64,000 bases of DNA from Planctomycetaceae bacterium (GCA_028284145.1 JANQSH010000039.1:1-64000); one strand, 5' to 3'; shown: positions 36,639-46,619, numbered from the stretch's first letter. Numbers and translations: made by a program. Notes: generated from the letters alone by a model not told the origin.

Positions 36639-38123
36639 TCAATCCCACAAATGTTGTTTGAGCAGTTGACCCAGGCCTGTGGAGAGTTTCTCATTCGTAT
36701 CCGCCACTTCCTCACTGGGACACAACACAGCCGCCTTTGCAATTTCTCCGCTGAAATCGCCCGGTAACATCGCATTGACCAGGGCACCATACGCACCGTT
36801 TTCATAAGCCAACGCGCCGCTACGGGCGCTCACGGCAACTGAAGCCCCATCAATGAGCCCCCTCAAACCGACAGAAAAACAATGTTGAAAAAACAACGAC
36901 TGGCTGAGGCCGCCGGTCAACATGAAGTTGCCTGCAACATCGGCATGTTCCGGTGTTTCTGCCAGAATCGACTTCGCCAGCAGCATTAATTCCAACGCAA
37001 TGGAATACTGTGTACTCGCTGCCTGTTCACCCAGCGTCAACTGATCAAATCCAGCGGGATAGACCTCGCAAAACCCGCCACCATTCGCTTCCTGTCGAAC
37101 TCGACTCAAATTCGACACATCCGATTCAAGCGCCGCTTCATTCAACTCAGCGTGACCAGCTCCAGCCGCAAACTGCTTTCGAAACCGGTCGTACCACTTG
37201 GTGCAATCGGCAAGCATCATTAACAGCAACCGTTTGTCGTAATACTCAAACTGTGCAGCCTGAGCCGGTTCACGCAGTGGGACATTAACAGCCACCGCCC
37301 GATTGATCGTCCCGCTATTGCCTGCGCTGATCACAATTGTCGATTCGTCATTCAATCCACATCCAACCGCTGCCGCGTGGTTGTCACCCAATCCGGCGGT
37401 CACATTCCAACCGAACAATCGTTCTCGAATTTCCTCCCAACGGGGATCGAGACCGGCATTAACTGCAACCTGACCAACAACTTCGCCACTGCTGATCGGA
37501 GTGGGAAACCAGTCAACGTTAAACCCGGCCTGTCTCAGCACTTTAACCGCCAGGCTCTTGTCGCTCTGGTTAAGCAACCCATTACTGAGTGCATCGGACG
37601 TACTCAAGCGTCGCTTGCCTGTCAGCATCCAGGCGATGTAATCTCCGGTTGTCATCACATATCGGACTTCATTTTGCAGTTCAGGCTGCTGTTTCAGCAA
37701 CCATTGCAGCTTGGGCAGAATAAATCTCGCTTCGATTTTGCCAACGACGTCTGCCACCCCCTGGGACGTCAGTTCGTTAACTTCCTCTTCAGCCGCTGCG
37801 CATCGCCAACCGAGTACAATACCATCCATCAACAGCGTGCCATCCTCACACAACAAACACATGTCGTGCTGTCGGACGGAAAATGACAATGCGGAATCAC
37901 CAGTTGGCTGAAATGCCCAGCCATCCAGTTCGAGTTGTTGCAATCCTGCAATCAGGCGTTCGGGGAGTTTCTGTACATTGAAAGCATCAACTCCCCGCCA
38001 GATTGTTTCGTCGCTGATATCGACCGAGGCATGTCCTTCGACGCCTGTTGCACTGCGAACGCCCAACTCGACGCCACCGGTTCCGACATCAATTCCCAGA
38101 TACTGTGCAACTTGGTCCGACAT
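36639..38123 (-). CDS. xylB: FGGY-family carbohydrate kinase, probable xylulokinase
   Basis: A 494-residue sugar kinase of the FGGY family. The N-terminal phosphate-binding loop is YLGIDVGTGGVELGVRS. The C-terminal ATP-binding part has NFMLTGGLSQSLFFQHCF and GALAYENGAYGALVNAML. The family signature between is present in diverged form. Immediately upstream on the same strand is xylose isomerase, so phosphorylation of D-xylulose to xylulose 5-phosphate is the most likely reaction. Sequence alone does not separate it from other ketose kinases. The gap after its stop is filled with dispersed repeats. Confidence 0.82.
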   Translation of the reverse strand: MSDQVAQYLGIDVGTGGVELGVRSATGVEGHASVDISDETIWRGVDAFNVQKLPERLIAGLQQLELDGWAFQPTGDSALSFSVRQHDMCLLCEDGTLLMDGIVLGWRCAAAEEEVNELTSQGVADVVGKIEARFILPKLQWLLKQQPELQNEVRYVMTTGDYIAWMLTGKRRLSTSDALSNGLLNQSDKSLAVKVLRQAGFNVDWFPTPISSGEVVGQVAVNAGLDPRWEEIRERLFGWNVTAGLGDNHAAAVGCGLNDESTIVISAGNSGTINRAVAVNVPLREPAQAAQFEYYDKRLLLMMLADCTKWYDRFRKQFAAGAGHAELNEAALESDVSNLSRVRQEANGGGFCEVYPAGFDQLTLGEQAASTQYSIALELMLLAKSILAETPEHADVAGNFMLTGGLSQSLFFQHCFSVGLRGLIDGASVAVSARSGALAYENGAYGALVNAMLPGDFSGEIAKAAVLCPSEEVADTNEKLSTGLGQLLKQHLWD

Positions 38124-38239
38124 CGCTCTGTTGCTCCTTCTGTTTTATTGGCACAAATGCCCAGGGGGAAAACGCGAAACGACGAAACAGGCCGACAGAC
38201 CCACTTCGTCGCCGCAATTCGATAATCTCGAGTTGAGAA

Positions 38240-39550
38240 TTAAATGTACTGATTGACGAGGTTTTCGATGAATTCCTGTCGTCCCGATTGATTCGGGTCA
38301 ACTTCACCCTTCTCGAGCATGTAGGATTCCAATTCTGCCAGGCCAACCTCACCCGCTTCGATTTTCGCACCAATGCCCAAGTCATAACTTGCGTACCGCT
38401 CTTTGACGATATCGGACAACGCATTGTCGGCGCGAATGGTCGCTGCGATTTTCGCACCACGAGCGAACGCATCCATTCCGCCGATGTGGGCGTGGAACAG
38501 ATCAATCGGCTCGAAACTTTCCCGCCGCACTTTGGCGTCGAAGTTCACACCACCCGGCTTCAGTCCTCCCTGCTCCAGCAGCACCAGCATGATTTGTGTG
38601 GTGAGGTAGATGTCGGTCGGGAACTGGTCGGTATCCCACCCGAGCAGCAGATCCCCCGTGTTGGCATCGATGCTGCCCAAAGCATTCTGAATTCGTGCGT
38701 ACTCCAGTTCGTGCATCATCGTATGTCCGGCGAGCGTAGCGTGGTTGGTTTCAATGTTCAGTTTCACCACATCTTCCAGGCCATAATTGCGAATGAAATT
38801 CATGCAGGCCGCGGCATCGTAATCGTATTGATGCTTGGTCGGCTCTTTCGGTTTCGGCTCAAACAGAAACTGCCCGGTGAAGCCAATCTCTTTCGCGTAG
38901 TCGTTCGCCATATGCATGAACTTCGCGAGGTGATCGAGTTCACGTTGCATGTCGGTGTTGTACAGATTCATGTACCCTTCGCGACCACCCCAGAAGACAT
39001 AATTCTCACCTCCCAGATCGTGTGTCACTTCCAGACATTTTTTGACCTGTGAAGAGGCGTAAGCAAAGACATCGGCATTGCAACTTGTTGCCGCGCCATG
39101 CATGTAACGTGGATGCGAAAACAGGTTTGCCGTTCCCCACAACAGTTTGATGCCAGTCTCTTCCTGCTTTTCCTTCAACCTGGCTGCGACAGTGTCAAAA
39201 TTCTTGTGCGCTTCGGCGAGGGTTTCGCCATCCGGGGCCACGTCGCGATCATGAAAACAATAACAGGGCGCCTGCAATTTGGAAATGAACTCAAACGCCA
39301 CATCGACTCGCTTCAACGCGTTCTCAATCGATTCCGAACCATCATCCCACGGCCTTTGCATCGTTCCCGGACCAAACGGATCGCTCCCAGCCCCGCGAAA
39401 AGTATGCCAGTAACAGACCGCGAACCGGAACAGTTCCTTCATGTTCTGACCTTCAATCATCTCATCGGGGTTGTAATGCTTGAACGCCAACGGGTTCCTG
39501 CTTTCAGGACCTTCAAATTCAATTTGGGGGACGTCGGGGAAATAGCTCAT
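38240..39550 (-). CDS. xylA: Xylose isomerase
   Basis: It isomerises D-xylose to D-xylulose using two divalent metals. The 436-residue length fits the class II family. Motifs are [15 protein letters not shown] with the catalytic His and Asp, [20 protein letters not shown] with the metal-binding neighbourhood, [18 protein letters not shown] with the metal-ligand Glu and active-site Lys, and [20 protein letters not shown]. It precedes xylB by about 116 bp on the same strand, forming a two-gene xylose operon. A divergent lipoprotein gene starts 233 bp away; no xylose regulator gene is seen. Confidence 0.96.
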   Translation of the reverse strand: MSYFPDVPQIEFEGPESRNPLAFKHYNPDEMIEGQNMKELFRFAVCYWHTFRGAGSDPFGPGTMQRPWDDGSESIENALKRVDVAFEFISKLQAPCYCFHDRDVAPDGETLAEAHKNFDTVAARLKEKQEETGIKLLWGTANLFSHPRYMHGAATSCNADVFAYASSQVKKCLEVTHDLGGENYVFWGGREGYMNLYNTDMQRELDHLAKFMHMANDYAKEIGFTGQFLFEPKPKEPTKHQYDYDAAACMNFIRNYGLEDVVKLNIETNHATLAGHTMMHELEYARIQNALGSIDANTGDLLLGWDTDQFPTDIYLTTQIMLVLLEQGGLKPGGVNFDAKVRRESFEPIDLFHAHIGGMDAFARGAKIAATIRADNALSDIVKERYASYDLGIGAKIEAGEVGLAELESYMLEKGEVDPNQSGRQEFIENLVNQYI

Positions 39551-39783
39551 GGTGTAGACCTCAGTGCGATGAAAGATGCGTCGGATTGGGCCTCGGCTTT
39601 GTAGAGAGAATCACGCATTCCTGCCGATGGCGCGACGTCAATTTGTAATTTCTTCAATTGCCTCATCCTACACGGAACGCCCGAGAATCTCACGCCTGCC
39701 ACGCCGCAAAATCCATCTTGCTGTGAATGCCAACTCCTGACAGAATGCCCATCCATTCCCTTCCATTTTCCCCAACGTCAACC

Positions 39784-40371
39784 ATGTTCCGACTCTTTCA
39801 GAAGTTCTTTCCGTTGCTCTTCATCGCGATTCTGATCGCGAAAATTTTCGGCTGCGCGCTGACCGGCAATCAGGTTACTGCCCGCGCGAACAACCCCATT
39901 TACATTACTGGTGGACCGGAAAACCACGAGTACATCTGGGAACGGGTTGTGGACGTCATACACGACTACCGCTTTCCCATTAATCGGGAGAACAAGCTCG
40001 GTGGGGTGATCGAAACCGATTACCGTATCGGCTCGGGTGTTTTAGAGCCGTGGCATCCCGATTCCGTTGGCTGGGAAAATCGGCTGGAAGCAACGCTTCA
40101 ATCAATCCGTCGCCGCGCCTTCTTCACCATCACTCAGACCGATGGTGGATACATGGTCGGTGTGGAAGTTTACAAGGAACTCGAAGACCTCGATGGCATC
40201 GCGGCAAACTCCGCTGGCGGTGCGACTTTTCAGGAAGATGCCTCTCTCCGACGCGACCTCGATCTGGTCGTCGGCCAATCCAAACCCTCCGGCTGGATTC
40301 TCCAGGGCCGTGATTACGTCCTTGAACAGGACATCGCCAACCGCCTGAACAAAGTATTTAGCCGGCAATAG
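39784..40371 (+). CDS. Probable lipoprotein of unknown function
   Basis: A 195-residue protein. From the ATG at 39784 a hydrophobic signal (FFPLLFIAILIAKIFGC) ends in Cys24, which fits a lipobox loosely (IFGC). The mature part (YITGGPENHEYIWERVVDVI, then IETDYRIGSGVLEPWHPDSV) is soluble, with a regular alpha/beta pattern typical of small outer-membrane-associated planctomycete proteins. I recognise no named family. It is convergent with the next gene, whose stop is 24 bp away. Confidence 0.65.
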   Translation: MFRLFQKFFPLLFIAILIAKIFGCALTGNQVTARANNPIYITGGPENHEYIWERVVDVIHDYRFPINRENKLGGVIETDYRIGSGVLEPWHPDSVGWENRLEATLQSIRRRAFFTITQTDGGYMVGVEVYKELEDLDGIAANSAGGATFQEDASLRRDLDLVVGQSKPSGWILQGRDYVLEQDIANRLNKVFSRQ

Positions 40372-40394
40372 CTCTCACATCTCCTCGTCTTTTC

Positions 40395-41150
40395 CTAATT
40401 TTTCGTAGCCTTTTTGATCGATTCACCGGTGAGCAATGCGTCGATTTCCGGCCAGCGTTTCGGTCCGCCAAGTGTCAGCCGTAAATAGTCACGATGAAAC
40501 GCCTGTGCTTCCCGATAATCCAACGAGCCTCGAAAGGTCTGGATTCGAGCCTGCTCCCATTCGGCCTTGAGTTTCTGTAGTCTGGCCGGGCTGAAGTAGA
40601 TCGGGCTGTGCGGTCTTTTGTCTTCCAGAAACCTGGCCCACTCACTCAACCGGGATTTCTGCAATTGCCCCTGGTCATACGCGTACGCATCCCCCAGTGA
40701 TTCCAGTCTGGTGTCATAGCCGTTATTCAGCTTGCGTTCGACTTCTCGGCGGATGCCCTGACGACCGACACTGTCGCTGTCCCACAAATCGAGTTTGCTG
40801 GCCCGAATGATTCCGATGTCGTCAATCCGCACATCGCGATCTGCCAGTCCCATGGCATAATCCTGGAAGACAGTCGAGACGATCAATTTGGAAATCGGTT
40901 TGTATTCAACACCCACACGGCGGTAAATTGGAAGGATATCCCCTTCCCGCAAACCGAGCAGGTAGCCGAGGTTGATCCGGACGATATTTCGATTGCGATA
41001 GGTGATTTCGCCAACCAGATAATCCTTGCGAGTGATACTGAGTCCATCGTGATAGAACTTGTCAGCAGCGTCAGCGGTGAAATCCGGGAAGATCAATATC
41101 AGACCGAGCAGGGACGCCGCCAGTATCTTCCGGTTTCGTCGATACAACAT
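40395..41150 (-). CDS. Hypothetical exported protein
   Basis: A 251-residue protein from the ATG at 41150. A signal peptide is evident (KILAASLLGLILIFPDFTAD, probable cleavage after ADA). The mature part includes ISITRKDY-like and GEITYRNRNIVRINLGYLLG segments that look like a beta-rich domain, then a charged helical C-terminus. An in-frame ATG nine bases upstream (41159) is also possible; GGATGGA places the ribosome-binding site before 41150. No family recognised. Upstream lie element C, D and A copies. Confidence 0.6.
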   Translation of the reverse strand: MLYRRNRKILAASLLGLILIFPDFTADAADKFYHDGLSITRKDYLVGEITYRNRNIVRINLGYLLGLREGDILPIYRRVGVEYKPISKLIVSTVFQDYAMGLADRDVRIDDIGIIRASKLDLWDSDSVGRQGIRREVERKLNNGYDTRLESLGDAYAYDQGQLQKSRLSEWARFLEDKRPHSPIYFSPARLQKLKAEWEQARIQTFRGSLDYREAQAFHRDYLRLTLGGPKRWPEIDALLTGESIKKATKN

Positions 41151-41218
41151 ATATTCCATCCTGACTTCTGTTGATTTCGGAACGTCGATTAACCTGCTTG
41201 ATTGCAAGCCACATTTGA

Positions 41219-41294
41219 ACTGCAGCGGCCTTCACACTGCTACTACAGTTCCAAATAAGGCTCAAGCTGCCACAGATAAAATTCCGTCGATCAG
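41219..41294 (+). repeat. Dispersed element C, copy 2
   Basis: It reads ACTGCAGCGGCCTTCACACT at the left, then CTACAGTTCCAAATAAGGCT and CAAGCTGCCACAGATAAA. It aligns with 36196-36270. As there, it lies just upstream of a minus-strand gene and is directly followed by other dispersed elements (D, then A). Confidence 0.7.
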
Positions 41295-41295
41295 G

Positions 41296-41400
41296 TGCCT
41301 TGTCAAGGCTTCGTTTTGGGGTACGGATTGACATAGCCCGATCCGTTGCCACGCCTTGCAGCTTGATCACCCCCCAACTTTTCGCCTTGACGATCCACTA
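41296..41400 (+). repeat. Dispersed element D, copy 3
   Basis: Full-length copy: TGCCTTGTCAAGGCTTCGTT, then GGGGTACGGATTGACATAGC, CGATCCGTTGCCACGCCTTG and the end TTGACGATCCACTA. It is placed between element C and element A in a head-to-tail C-D-A row, unlike copy 2 where D is inside A. Confidence 0.8.
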
Positions 41401-41498
41401 AAGCATATTACGCTCCTTCGTGGCGCGATGGACGTCAATTGGCCTGCAAACACAGGCCCCACAAGCCAGAGACGTCACACCAGAAGGTAAACCGCTTC
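41401..41498 (+). repeat. Dispersed element A, copy 5
   Basis: Full-length copy: AAGCATATTACGCTCCTTCG at the left and GAAGGTAAACCGCTTC at the right. Its internal hairpin is perfect: GGCCTG-CAAACA-CAGGCC. It lies between the divergent hypothetical gene and pyrD. Confidence 0.88.
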
Positions 41499-41789
41499 AG
41501 TATATCCGAAAATCGTTACCTGTGCCGATTGCAATTGGCGATGTGCGGAAAAACCTCGCTTTCGGGCTGCGACACGAGCACATCGTCGGGCTGATTTCCC
41601 GTTGAGACCGGAACAACCGTCAATCTCAAATCGTGCAGACTGATACGGAAGATTCTGACGGTTGACCGCCGCCCCACCTTTGAAGATGATCCGAGAGACT
41701 CATGATCGACTGTATCCAACCAGCTTTGTAGGAACGCTATTATTTGCAACGCACTGCAGACCGGCCGTCTCTCCGCAACGCTCAATCGA

Positions 41790-42668
41790 TTGCGGCTGAA
41801 AAACCCGATTCTGGTTGCTTCGGGAACTTTCGGCTATGCGCGGGAGATGACCGCCTACATTGACTTCGCCAGGCTGGGTGGAATCATCCCCAAGACGATT
41901 ACGCTGCAACCGAGAATCGGCAATCCCCCGCCGCGCACCATCGAGACAGCCGCCGGTCTGTTGAATTCCATCGGGCTTGACAACGATGGACTCGAAAAAT
42001 TCACCGAAAAGCATGTCGATTATCTGCTCGGATTGAACACAGCCATCATTGCGAATATCGCCGGAAAGAACGTCGCTGAGTTCACGATGATGGCGAGCCG
42101 GCTGAATGCGTTTCCCGATCTCGCCGGGTTGGAATTGAATATCTCTTGTCCCAACGTCAGCGGGGGTGTCGATTTTGGAACGAATCCCGAAATGACGGCG
42201 GCTGTTGTTCGTGCGGTTCGCAGCGCGTGTGATCTTCCGGTCGTCGCCAAGCTGACTCCCAACGTGACCAATCCGGTGGAAATCGCGCAGGCTGCCGCCG
42301 AAGCCGGGGCAGATGCCGTCTCACTCATTAACACATTGCAGGGAATGGCGATCGACTGGCGAAAACGAAAACCGATTCTGGGCAACGTGCTGGGAGGGTT
42401 AAGCGGCCCGGCCATCAAACCAGTGGCACTGCGGATTGTGTATCAGGTTGCCAAAGCGGTCAACATTCCGATTATTGGTGTTGGCGGCATCGCGAATATC
42501 GACGATGTGATGGAGTTTCTCGTCGCCGGTGCGTCTGCCGTTCAAATTGGCACGGCAAACTTCTACAATCCGGGTTTGGCAAAGCAGCTCGTCGACCAGA
42601 TCGATGCGATTGTCGTCGAACAGGGTTACGAGCATTACAGCAAGATCGTGGGCAGCATTCATCGTTAA
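41790..42668 (+). CDS. pyrD: Dihydroorotate dehydrogenase, class 1B-like
   Basis: It oxidises dihydroorotate to orotate in pyrimidine synthesis with FMN. Motifs are [38 protein letters not shown], the catalytic Cys in [34 protein letters not shown], and the phosphate loop [20 protein letters not shown]. Homology extends upstream of the only plausible standard in-frame start, a TTG at 41790, to about 41745 (the text [15 protein letters not shown]), yet no ATG or GTG is in frame there. The start may be a non-standard codon such as the ATT at 41739 or 41742 after AGGA. No pyrK is adjacent. Confidence 0.9.
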   Translation: MRLKNPILVASGTFGYAREMTAYIDFARLGGIIPKTITLQPRIGNPPPRTIETAAGLLNSIGLDNDGLEKFTEKHVDYLLGLNTAIIANIAGKNVAEFTMMASRLNAFPDLAGLELNISCPNVSGGVDFGTNPEMTAAVVRAVRSACDLPVVAKLTPNVTNPVEIAQAAAEAGADAVSLINTLQGMAIDWRKRKPILGNVLGGLSGPAIKPVALRIVYQVAKAVNIPIIGVGGIANIDDVMEFLVAGASAVQIGTANFYNPGLAKQLVDQIDAIVVEQGYEHYSKIVGSIHR

Positions 42669-42721
42669 AAGTGATCACCGTAAGATTGGCCACTACCAAA
42701 CCTGTTTGAAAGTCAAATTCC

Positions 42722-43726
42722 ATGCGCGTGCTTTCGGGCATCCAGCCAACCGGTCGATTTCACTGGGGCAACTATTTCGGTGCAATCCGGCAATATATCG
42801 ACTTGCAGGACAATGAGCAGGCGTTCTATTTCATCGCCAACTACCACGCGTTAACGACCATCGATCGCCCCGGGGCGAAACGGCAGGGCGAGATTTTTGA
42901 CGCGGCCGCGCTCAGGCAGTTAACAAATGACGCCGCGCTCGATCTGCTGGCACTTGGGCTGAAACCCGAACAGGCCACACTGTTTCGCCAGTCCGACGTA
43001 CCCGAAGTGACGGAACTGACCTGGCTGCTGATGACCGTGACCCAGATGCACCTGCTCGAAAAGTGCCACGCGTACAAAGATAAAAAGGATAAAGGACTGG
43101 CAGCCGATGCCGGGCTGTTCACTTACCCCGTTTTGATGGCGGCGGACATTCTCATTTATGACAGCGACCTGGTTCCAGTCGGCGTTGATCAGGTGCAACA
43201 CATCGAGGTTACGCGCGACCTGGCACAGCGGTTCAACAAAATTTTCGGGGATGTACTGACGCTTCCGAAAGAAAAACTTGTCGAGTCGACAGCGAGAGTG
43301 CCGGGACTCGATGGCGAAAAAATGTCGAAAAGCTACGGGAACACGATCGAGATTTTCTGGCCTGAGAAAAAAGTTCGGAAGAAGATCATGTCGATCAAAA
43401 CCGATTCCACACCAGTGGAAGAACCGAAAAATCCCGATAACTGCCTCGTCTTTGACCTGTTCAAACTGTTCACAACACCAGGACAACAGGAAGAACTGGC
43501 GGCGCGATATCGTGCAGGAGGCATGGGGTATGGTGACGCGAAACAGGCGCTCTTTGAAGCGGCAATGTCCTATTTCGGTCCAGCGCGACAACGACGTGAA
43601 GAACTCGAAGCCGACCCGGAACGTGTTGAAGCGATTCTGCAGAATGGTGCGGCGAAGGCACGAACCAAGGCACGTTCGGTTTTGAATCGTGTCCGTGACG
43701 TGGCTGGTTTGCCGGCGATTCCGTAA
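42722..43726 (+). CDS. trpS: Tryptophanyl-tRNA synthetase
   Basis: It charges tRNA-Trp. The 334-residue length fits bacterial TrpRS. The HIGH-type signature appears as [20 protein letters not shown] and the KMSKS loop as [37 protein letters not shown] and [17 protein letters not shown] are the conserved catalytic-core segments. The ATG at 42722 starts directly at the [11 protein letters not shown] motif. It lies 53 bp after pyrD on the same strand. Confidence 0.96.
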   Translation: MRVLSGIQPTGRFHWGNYFGAIRQYIDLQDNEQAFYFIANYHALTTIDRPGAKRQGEIFDAAALRQLTNDAALDLLALGLKPEQATLFRQSDVPEVTELTWLLMTVTQMHLLEKCHAYKDKKDKGLAADAGLFTYPVLMAADILIYDSDLVPVGVDQVQHIEVTRDLAQRFNKIFGDVLTLPKEKLVESTARVPGLDGEKMSKSYGNTIEIFWPEKKVRKKIMSIKTDSTPVEEPKNPDNCLVFDLFKLFTTPGQQEELAARYRAGGMGYGDAKQALFEAAMSYFGPARQRREELEADPERVEAILQNGAAKARTKARSVLNRVRDVAGLPAIP

Positions 43727-43741
43727 TCGCGAGGCGAAAAA

Positions 43742-44353
43742 GTGGCGACCGACAACCCGCAACCTGGTGAGTCTTCATCAACAATGTCAGATTCGATTTG
43801 CCTGTTCGTGTGGTTGGGATTGGGACTGATCAGCGGGCTGATTTTGATCATCTCTGCGGTTCACGCTCCCGCTCGAATCAAACTGCTCGGTCTGTTCTCT
43901 ATCGGTTTCGGTCTGATGTTGGGTTCATGGTTGTCATTCCTCGCTCAGAAGTGTTTTTCTGATTTGCATTTGACCGACCATTGGAGAGGAAAGACTCTGT
44001 TGGCAGGTGCGTTGATTGTCGCTGCGATTGCCGGTATCGGGCTGGAATCGCATCGGCTGTGGAAGCGGGACTTGTTGCGAAGTCGAGAAGAGGACCGCCG
44101 AAGAGTTGCGACAATGAGCCTGGCCGGTTCGCAACTTCTGGAACAGGAACGTGCGACGTGGGAAAGAATCGATCGCGACGATACGAGGTTCTCAGAATTC
44201 CTCAAACGGCGGACGCAAACTCTCCAGCTCGGAACCGTCTCGTCTGTTTCAATCTGGTTGCTGGAAATCCTGATCGGCGGAGTTGCCGGAACCTGGCTAT
44301 TCTCGCGAACAGTTGACCGGCAAGAGAAGCCCGAAACAACAGTTGGCGAGTGA
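43742..44353 (+). CDS. Hypothetical membrane protein with four predicted helices
   Basis: A 203-residue protein from a GTG at 43742, 15 bp after trpS. Three hydrophobic helices are evident in the first half (ICLFVWLGLGLISGLILIIS, LLGLFSIGFGLMLGSWLSFL, TLLAGALIVAAIAGIGLE). A charged Arg/Glu-rich cytoplasmic segment (RLWKRDLLRSREEDRRRVAT) follows, and a last helix WLLEILIGGVAGTWLFS. No family recognised. Confidence 0.6.
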   Translation: MATDNPQPGESSSTMSDSICLFVWLGLGLISGLILIISAVHAPARIKLLGLFSIGFGLMLGSWLSFLAQKCFSDLHLTDHWRGKTLLAGALIVAAIAGIGLESHRLWKRDLLRSREEDRRRVATMSLAGSQLLEQERATWERIDRDDTRFSEFLKRRTQTLQLGTVSSVSIWLLEILIGGVAGTWLFSRTVDRQEKPETTVGE

Positions 44354-44446
44354 CGGCAAAACCGTTAATCTTGTTGGAATGAATAAGCGGACCGGTTATG
44401 CGGCTGGTCACTCAACTTTCAACTCGCGCACAACGCAGGTTACTTT

Positions 44447-44848
44447 GTGATCGTTGGCCTGGGAACAGATATCGTCGAAATCGTCCGCATCGGTCAGATG
44501 ATCGAGAAGCATGGCGAACTGTTTCTGATGCGCGTCTTCACCGAAGAGGAGATTCGCTATTGCCAGCGTCGCAAGGAGTGTTTTCAACACTTTGCGGGGC
44601 GTTGGGCCGCTAAAGAAGCGGTGATGAAAACACTCGGCACCGGCTGGGCCAAGGGGATGTCGTGGCGCGATATCGAAGTGGCGGTCGAGAAGAGCGGCAA
44701 ACCAAATATTCAATTAACCGGAGCGGCCCACGATATTGCCGGGAACATGGGCATCGATGAAGTACTGATTACGATTTCGCACTGCCGGGCGTATGCAACG
44801 GCGACCGCAGTTGCGTTTCGTCACAGGTTGCCCGAGTCGTCGGAATAG
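44447..44848 (+). CDS. acpS: Holo-[acyl-carrier-protein] synthase
   Basis: It transfers 4'-phosphopantetheine from CoA to acyl carrier protein. At 133 residues it has the full family pattern: VGLGTDIVEIVRI at the N-terminus with the metal-binding Asp, RVFTEEEIRYC, and the catalytic FAGRWAAKEAVMKTLGTG with Glu and Lys. The start is a GTG at 44447, with AGG seven bases upstream. Its 3' end overlaps the convergent PIG-L gene by about 80 bp; the C-terminal tail PESSE is short and real ends of either gene may vary. Confidence 0.93.
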   Translation: MIVGLGTDIVEIVRIGQMIEKHGELFLMRVFTEEEIRYCQRRKECFQHFAGRWAAKEAVMKTLGTGWAKGMSWRDIEVAVEKSGKPNIQLTGAAHDIAGNMGIDEVLITISHCRAYATATAVAFRHRLPESSE

Positions 44849-45527
44849 CCGATTCCGCATTGGAATCTGCCAGGCGACTGCTGGTCTGCAGCAGCAGTTT
44901 TCGCGTGTGGAATGCTTCGGCGAACCTGCTGGGTGAGTGACATTCCAGGCCGCGAATCCGCATCAGCGACCAGAAGGTGTCGTCGGAAAACCACTGCTTG
45001 TTCCGTTGCGTGGCGAACATTTCATCGAGCAGTTCGATTTTGCGTGCCGTCTGTTCTTCGGTCACGGGCGAATAGAGGTTCGGCTGCCCCAGGTCTCCTT
45101 CGTATTTCGGGATCTCATATTCCAGAATCACATGATTGCGGAACGCGCACCAGGTCAGTTCATTGAGGACGCGATGATCCTGATGTCGGTCATCGTGGCG
45201 ATGCGTGAAGATCAGATCGGGTTGAAACTGCTGGCTCAGTTGGTGAAAGAAAACCTTGATGTCGGTCCATTGGGCGGGGAAGTAGCTGTCACGAAAATCC
45301 TTGATGACAATCCGCTTATTACTGGTGTCGGCGAGAAACGCTTCGGCACTTTGGCGTGCTTCGTCGGCTCGTTCGCCGCCGGCTCCGAAGACAACCCAAC
45401 AGACATTCAATTGCGGATTGTCGTCCAGCATCTGCAGCAGTGTGCCACCACAACCGATTTCAATATCGTCCGAATGAGCACCGAGACAAAGCACGTTACG
45501 CAGTTGGGGAAAATTTGCGCCAATCAT
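44769..45527 (-). CDS. PIG-L family deacetylase
   Basis: A zinc-dependent deacetylase of the LmbE/PIG-L family, 252 residues. The zinc motif is GAHSDDIEIGCGG near residue 17 and the third ligand lies in HRHDDRHQDHRVLNE. Such enzymes remove N-acetyl groups from sugars or sugar-derived compounds. It starts 12 bp downstream of the nucleotidyltransferase gene and is the last gene of the exopolysaccharide run, so it may deacetylate a sugar in that polymer. The last 30 or so residues (TRATCDETQLRSPLHTPG) look unstructured and overlap the end of acpS. Confidence 0.9.
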   Translation of the reverse strand: MIGANFPQLRNVLCLGAHSDDIEIGCGGTLLQMLDDNPQLNVCWVVFGAGGERADEARQSAEAFLADTSNKRIVIKDFRDSYFPAQWTDIKVFFHQLSQQFQPDLIFTHRHDDRHQDHRVLNELTWCAFRNHVILEYEIPKYEGDLGQPNLYSPVTEEQTARKIELLDEMFATQRNKQWFSDDTFWSLMRIRGLECHSPSRFAEAFHTRKLLLQTSSRLADSNAESAIPTTRATCDETQLRSPLHTPGSAKS

Positions 45528-45539
45528 GTTTGCTCCTGG

Positions 45540-46460
45540 CTACCGTACCGAATGGGCTGAAGGAATGGCAGCGACATTCTGGTTTATTTCCTTCATACGA
45601 CGGATATCACTGGAGAGTTCCTGGATGTGTTCCACAAGCTGAGTATCGTCATCCGGCAAGTCATCATGTTCTACATCAGGGGGATCATTCTTCCAGACTT
45701 CCCAGGGAGAATTCCCGCGGGCATACATATCGTCAAAGAGTTGCTTCTCCTTGAACGTGTCCATGCAGCCGAAAAAACCGTTGTGCGACATGGTTGCAAG
45801 CTGGCGTTTCGCGATGAGTCGATGAAACGGCTCCTCAACCAGTTCTTCACCTTCATTGAGATAGTTGAAAATGTCGCTATTCATCACGAAGAAGCCGGCA
45901 TTAATCCATTCGTCGGAATCGGCAATAGCCTCAATGGAATCAACGAAACCGGCGTCATCAATGCGGACGGTGTGAAAACTCTGCAGTGGCTTGACGCTCA
46001 GGAATGTCGCTGTGGCGTTTTGCTGTTGGTGGAAGTCGACAATGCGAGGCAGCGGTGCATCGGTCAGGCCGTCACTGTAATTGGCGAGAAACATTTCCTC
46101 GTCCTTCAGATGATCTTTGACAGCGTAAAGTCGTTCGCCAATGTTGGCAGAAGTGCCGGTATCAACGAAGGTGATCTTCCAGTCATGGATGTCGCTGGAG
46201 ATCAGTTCGACTTTGTCACCACTGCCGGACATGACAAAGTCGTTCGAGATGCACTCTTCGTAATTGAGAAAGTACTTCTTGATCGCATCGGCCCGCCAGC
46301 CAAGACACAGGATGAAGTCCTTGTGTCCGTAATGTGCGTAGTATTTCATGACATGCCAGAGGATTGGCCGGTATCCGATATTGACCATCGGTTTTGGAAT
46401 CGATTCGGAGTATTCGCGCAGACGCATGCCGAATCCGCCGCAGAAGAGTACGACTTTCAT
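45540..46460 (-). CDS. Sugar-phosphate nucleotidyltransferase (glucose-1-phosphate cytidylyltransferase-like)
   Basis: A 306-residue nucleotidyltransferase. The N-terminal signature is VVLFCGGFGMRLREYSESIP, followed by KPMVNIGYRPILWHVMKYYA and FILCLGWRADAIKKYFL. The sequence resembles RfbF enzymes that make CDP-glucose, notably in the spacing of FVDTGTSANIGERL and ANYSDGLTDAPL, but the nucleotide cannot be fixed by reading. The C-terminal 40 residues are acidic and extra. It lies at the distal end of the exopolysaccharide cluster, 12 bp before the PIG-L gene. Confidence 0.85.
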   Translation of the reverse strand: MKVVLFCGGFGMRLREYSESIPKPMVNIGYRPILWHVMKYYAHYGHKDFILCLGWRADAIKKYFLNYEECISNDFVMSGSGDKVELISSDIHDWKITFVDTGTSANIGERLYAVKDHLKDEEMFLANYSDGLTDAPLPRIVDFHQQQNATATFLSVKPLQSFHTVRIDDAGFVDSIEAIADSDEWINAGFFVMNSDIFNYLNEGEELVEEPFHRLIAKRQLATMSHNGFFGCMDTFKEKQLFDDMYARGNSPWEVWKNDPPDVEHDDLPDDDTQLVEHIQELSSDIRRMKEINQNVAAIPSAHSVR

Positions 46461-46518
46461 GCCATAATTCCCTCAAAGACTCTGCAGAGTCTTGCTGTCT
46501 GTATGGTTCGTGGGCGCT

Positions 46519-46619
46519 GGAGCATATTACGCTCTTCTGTGCCGAGACAGGTGTCGTTCGGCCTGCAAACCATAGGCCTCCGCGAGCCGGAGATGTCACA
46601 CCAAAAAGTAAACTGCTCT
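46519..46619 (+). repeat. Dispersed element A, copy 6
   Basis: Full-length copy: GGAGCATATTACGCTCTTCT at the left, GGCCTGCAAACCATAGGCC as the internal hairpin and AAGTAAACTGCTCT at the right. It lies in the 347-bp gap between the nucleotidyltransferase gene and the upstream membrane protein gene; the rest of the gap shows nothing else I can name. Confidence 0.85.
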
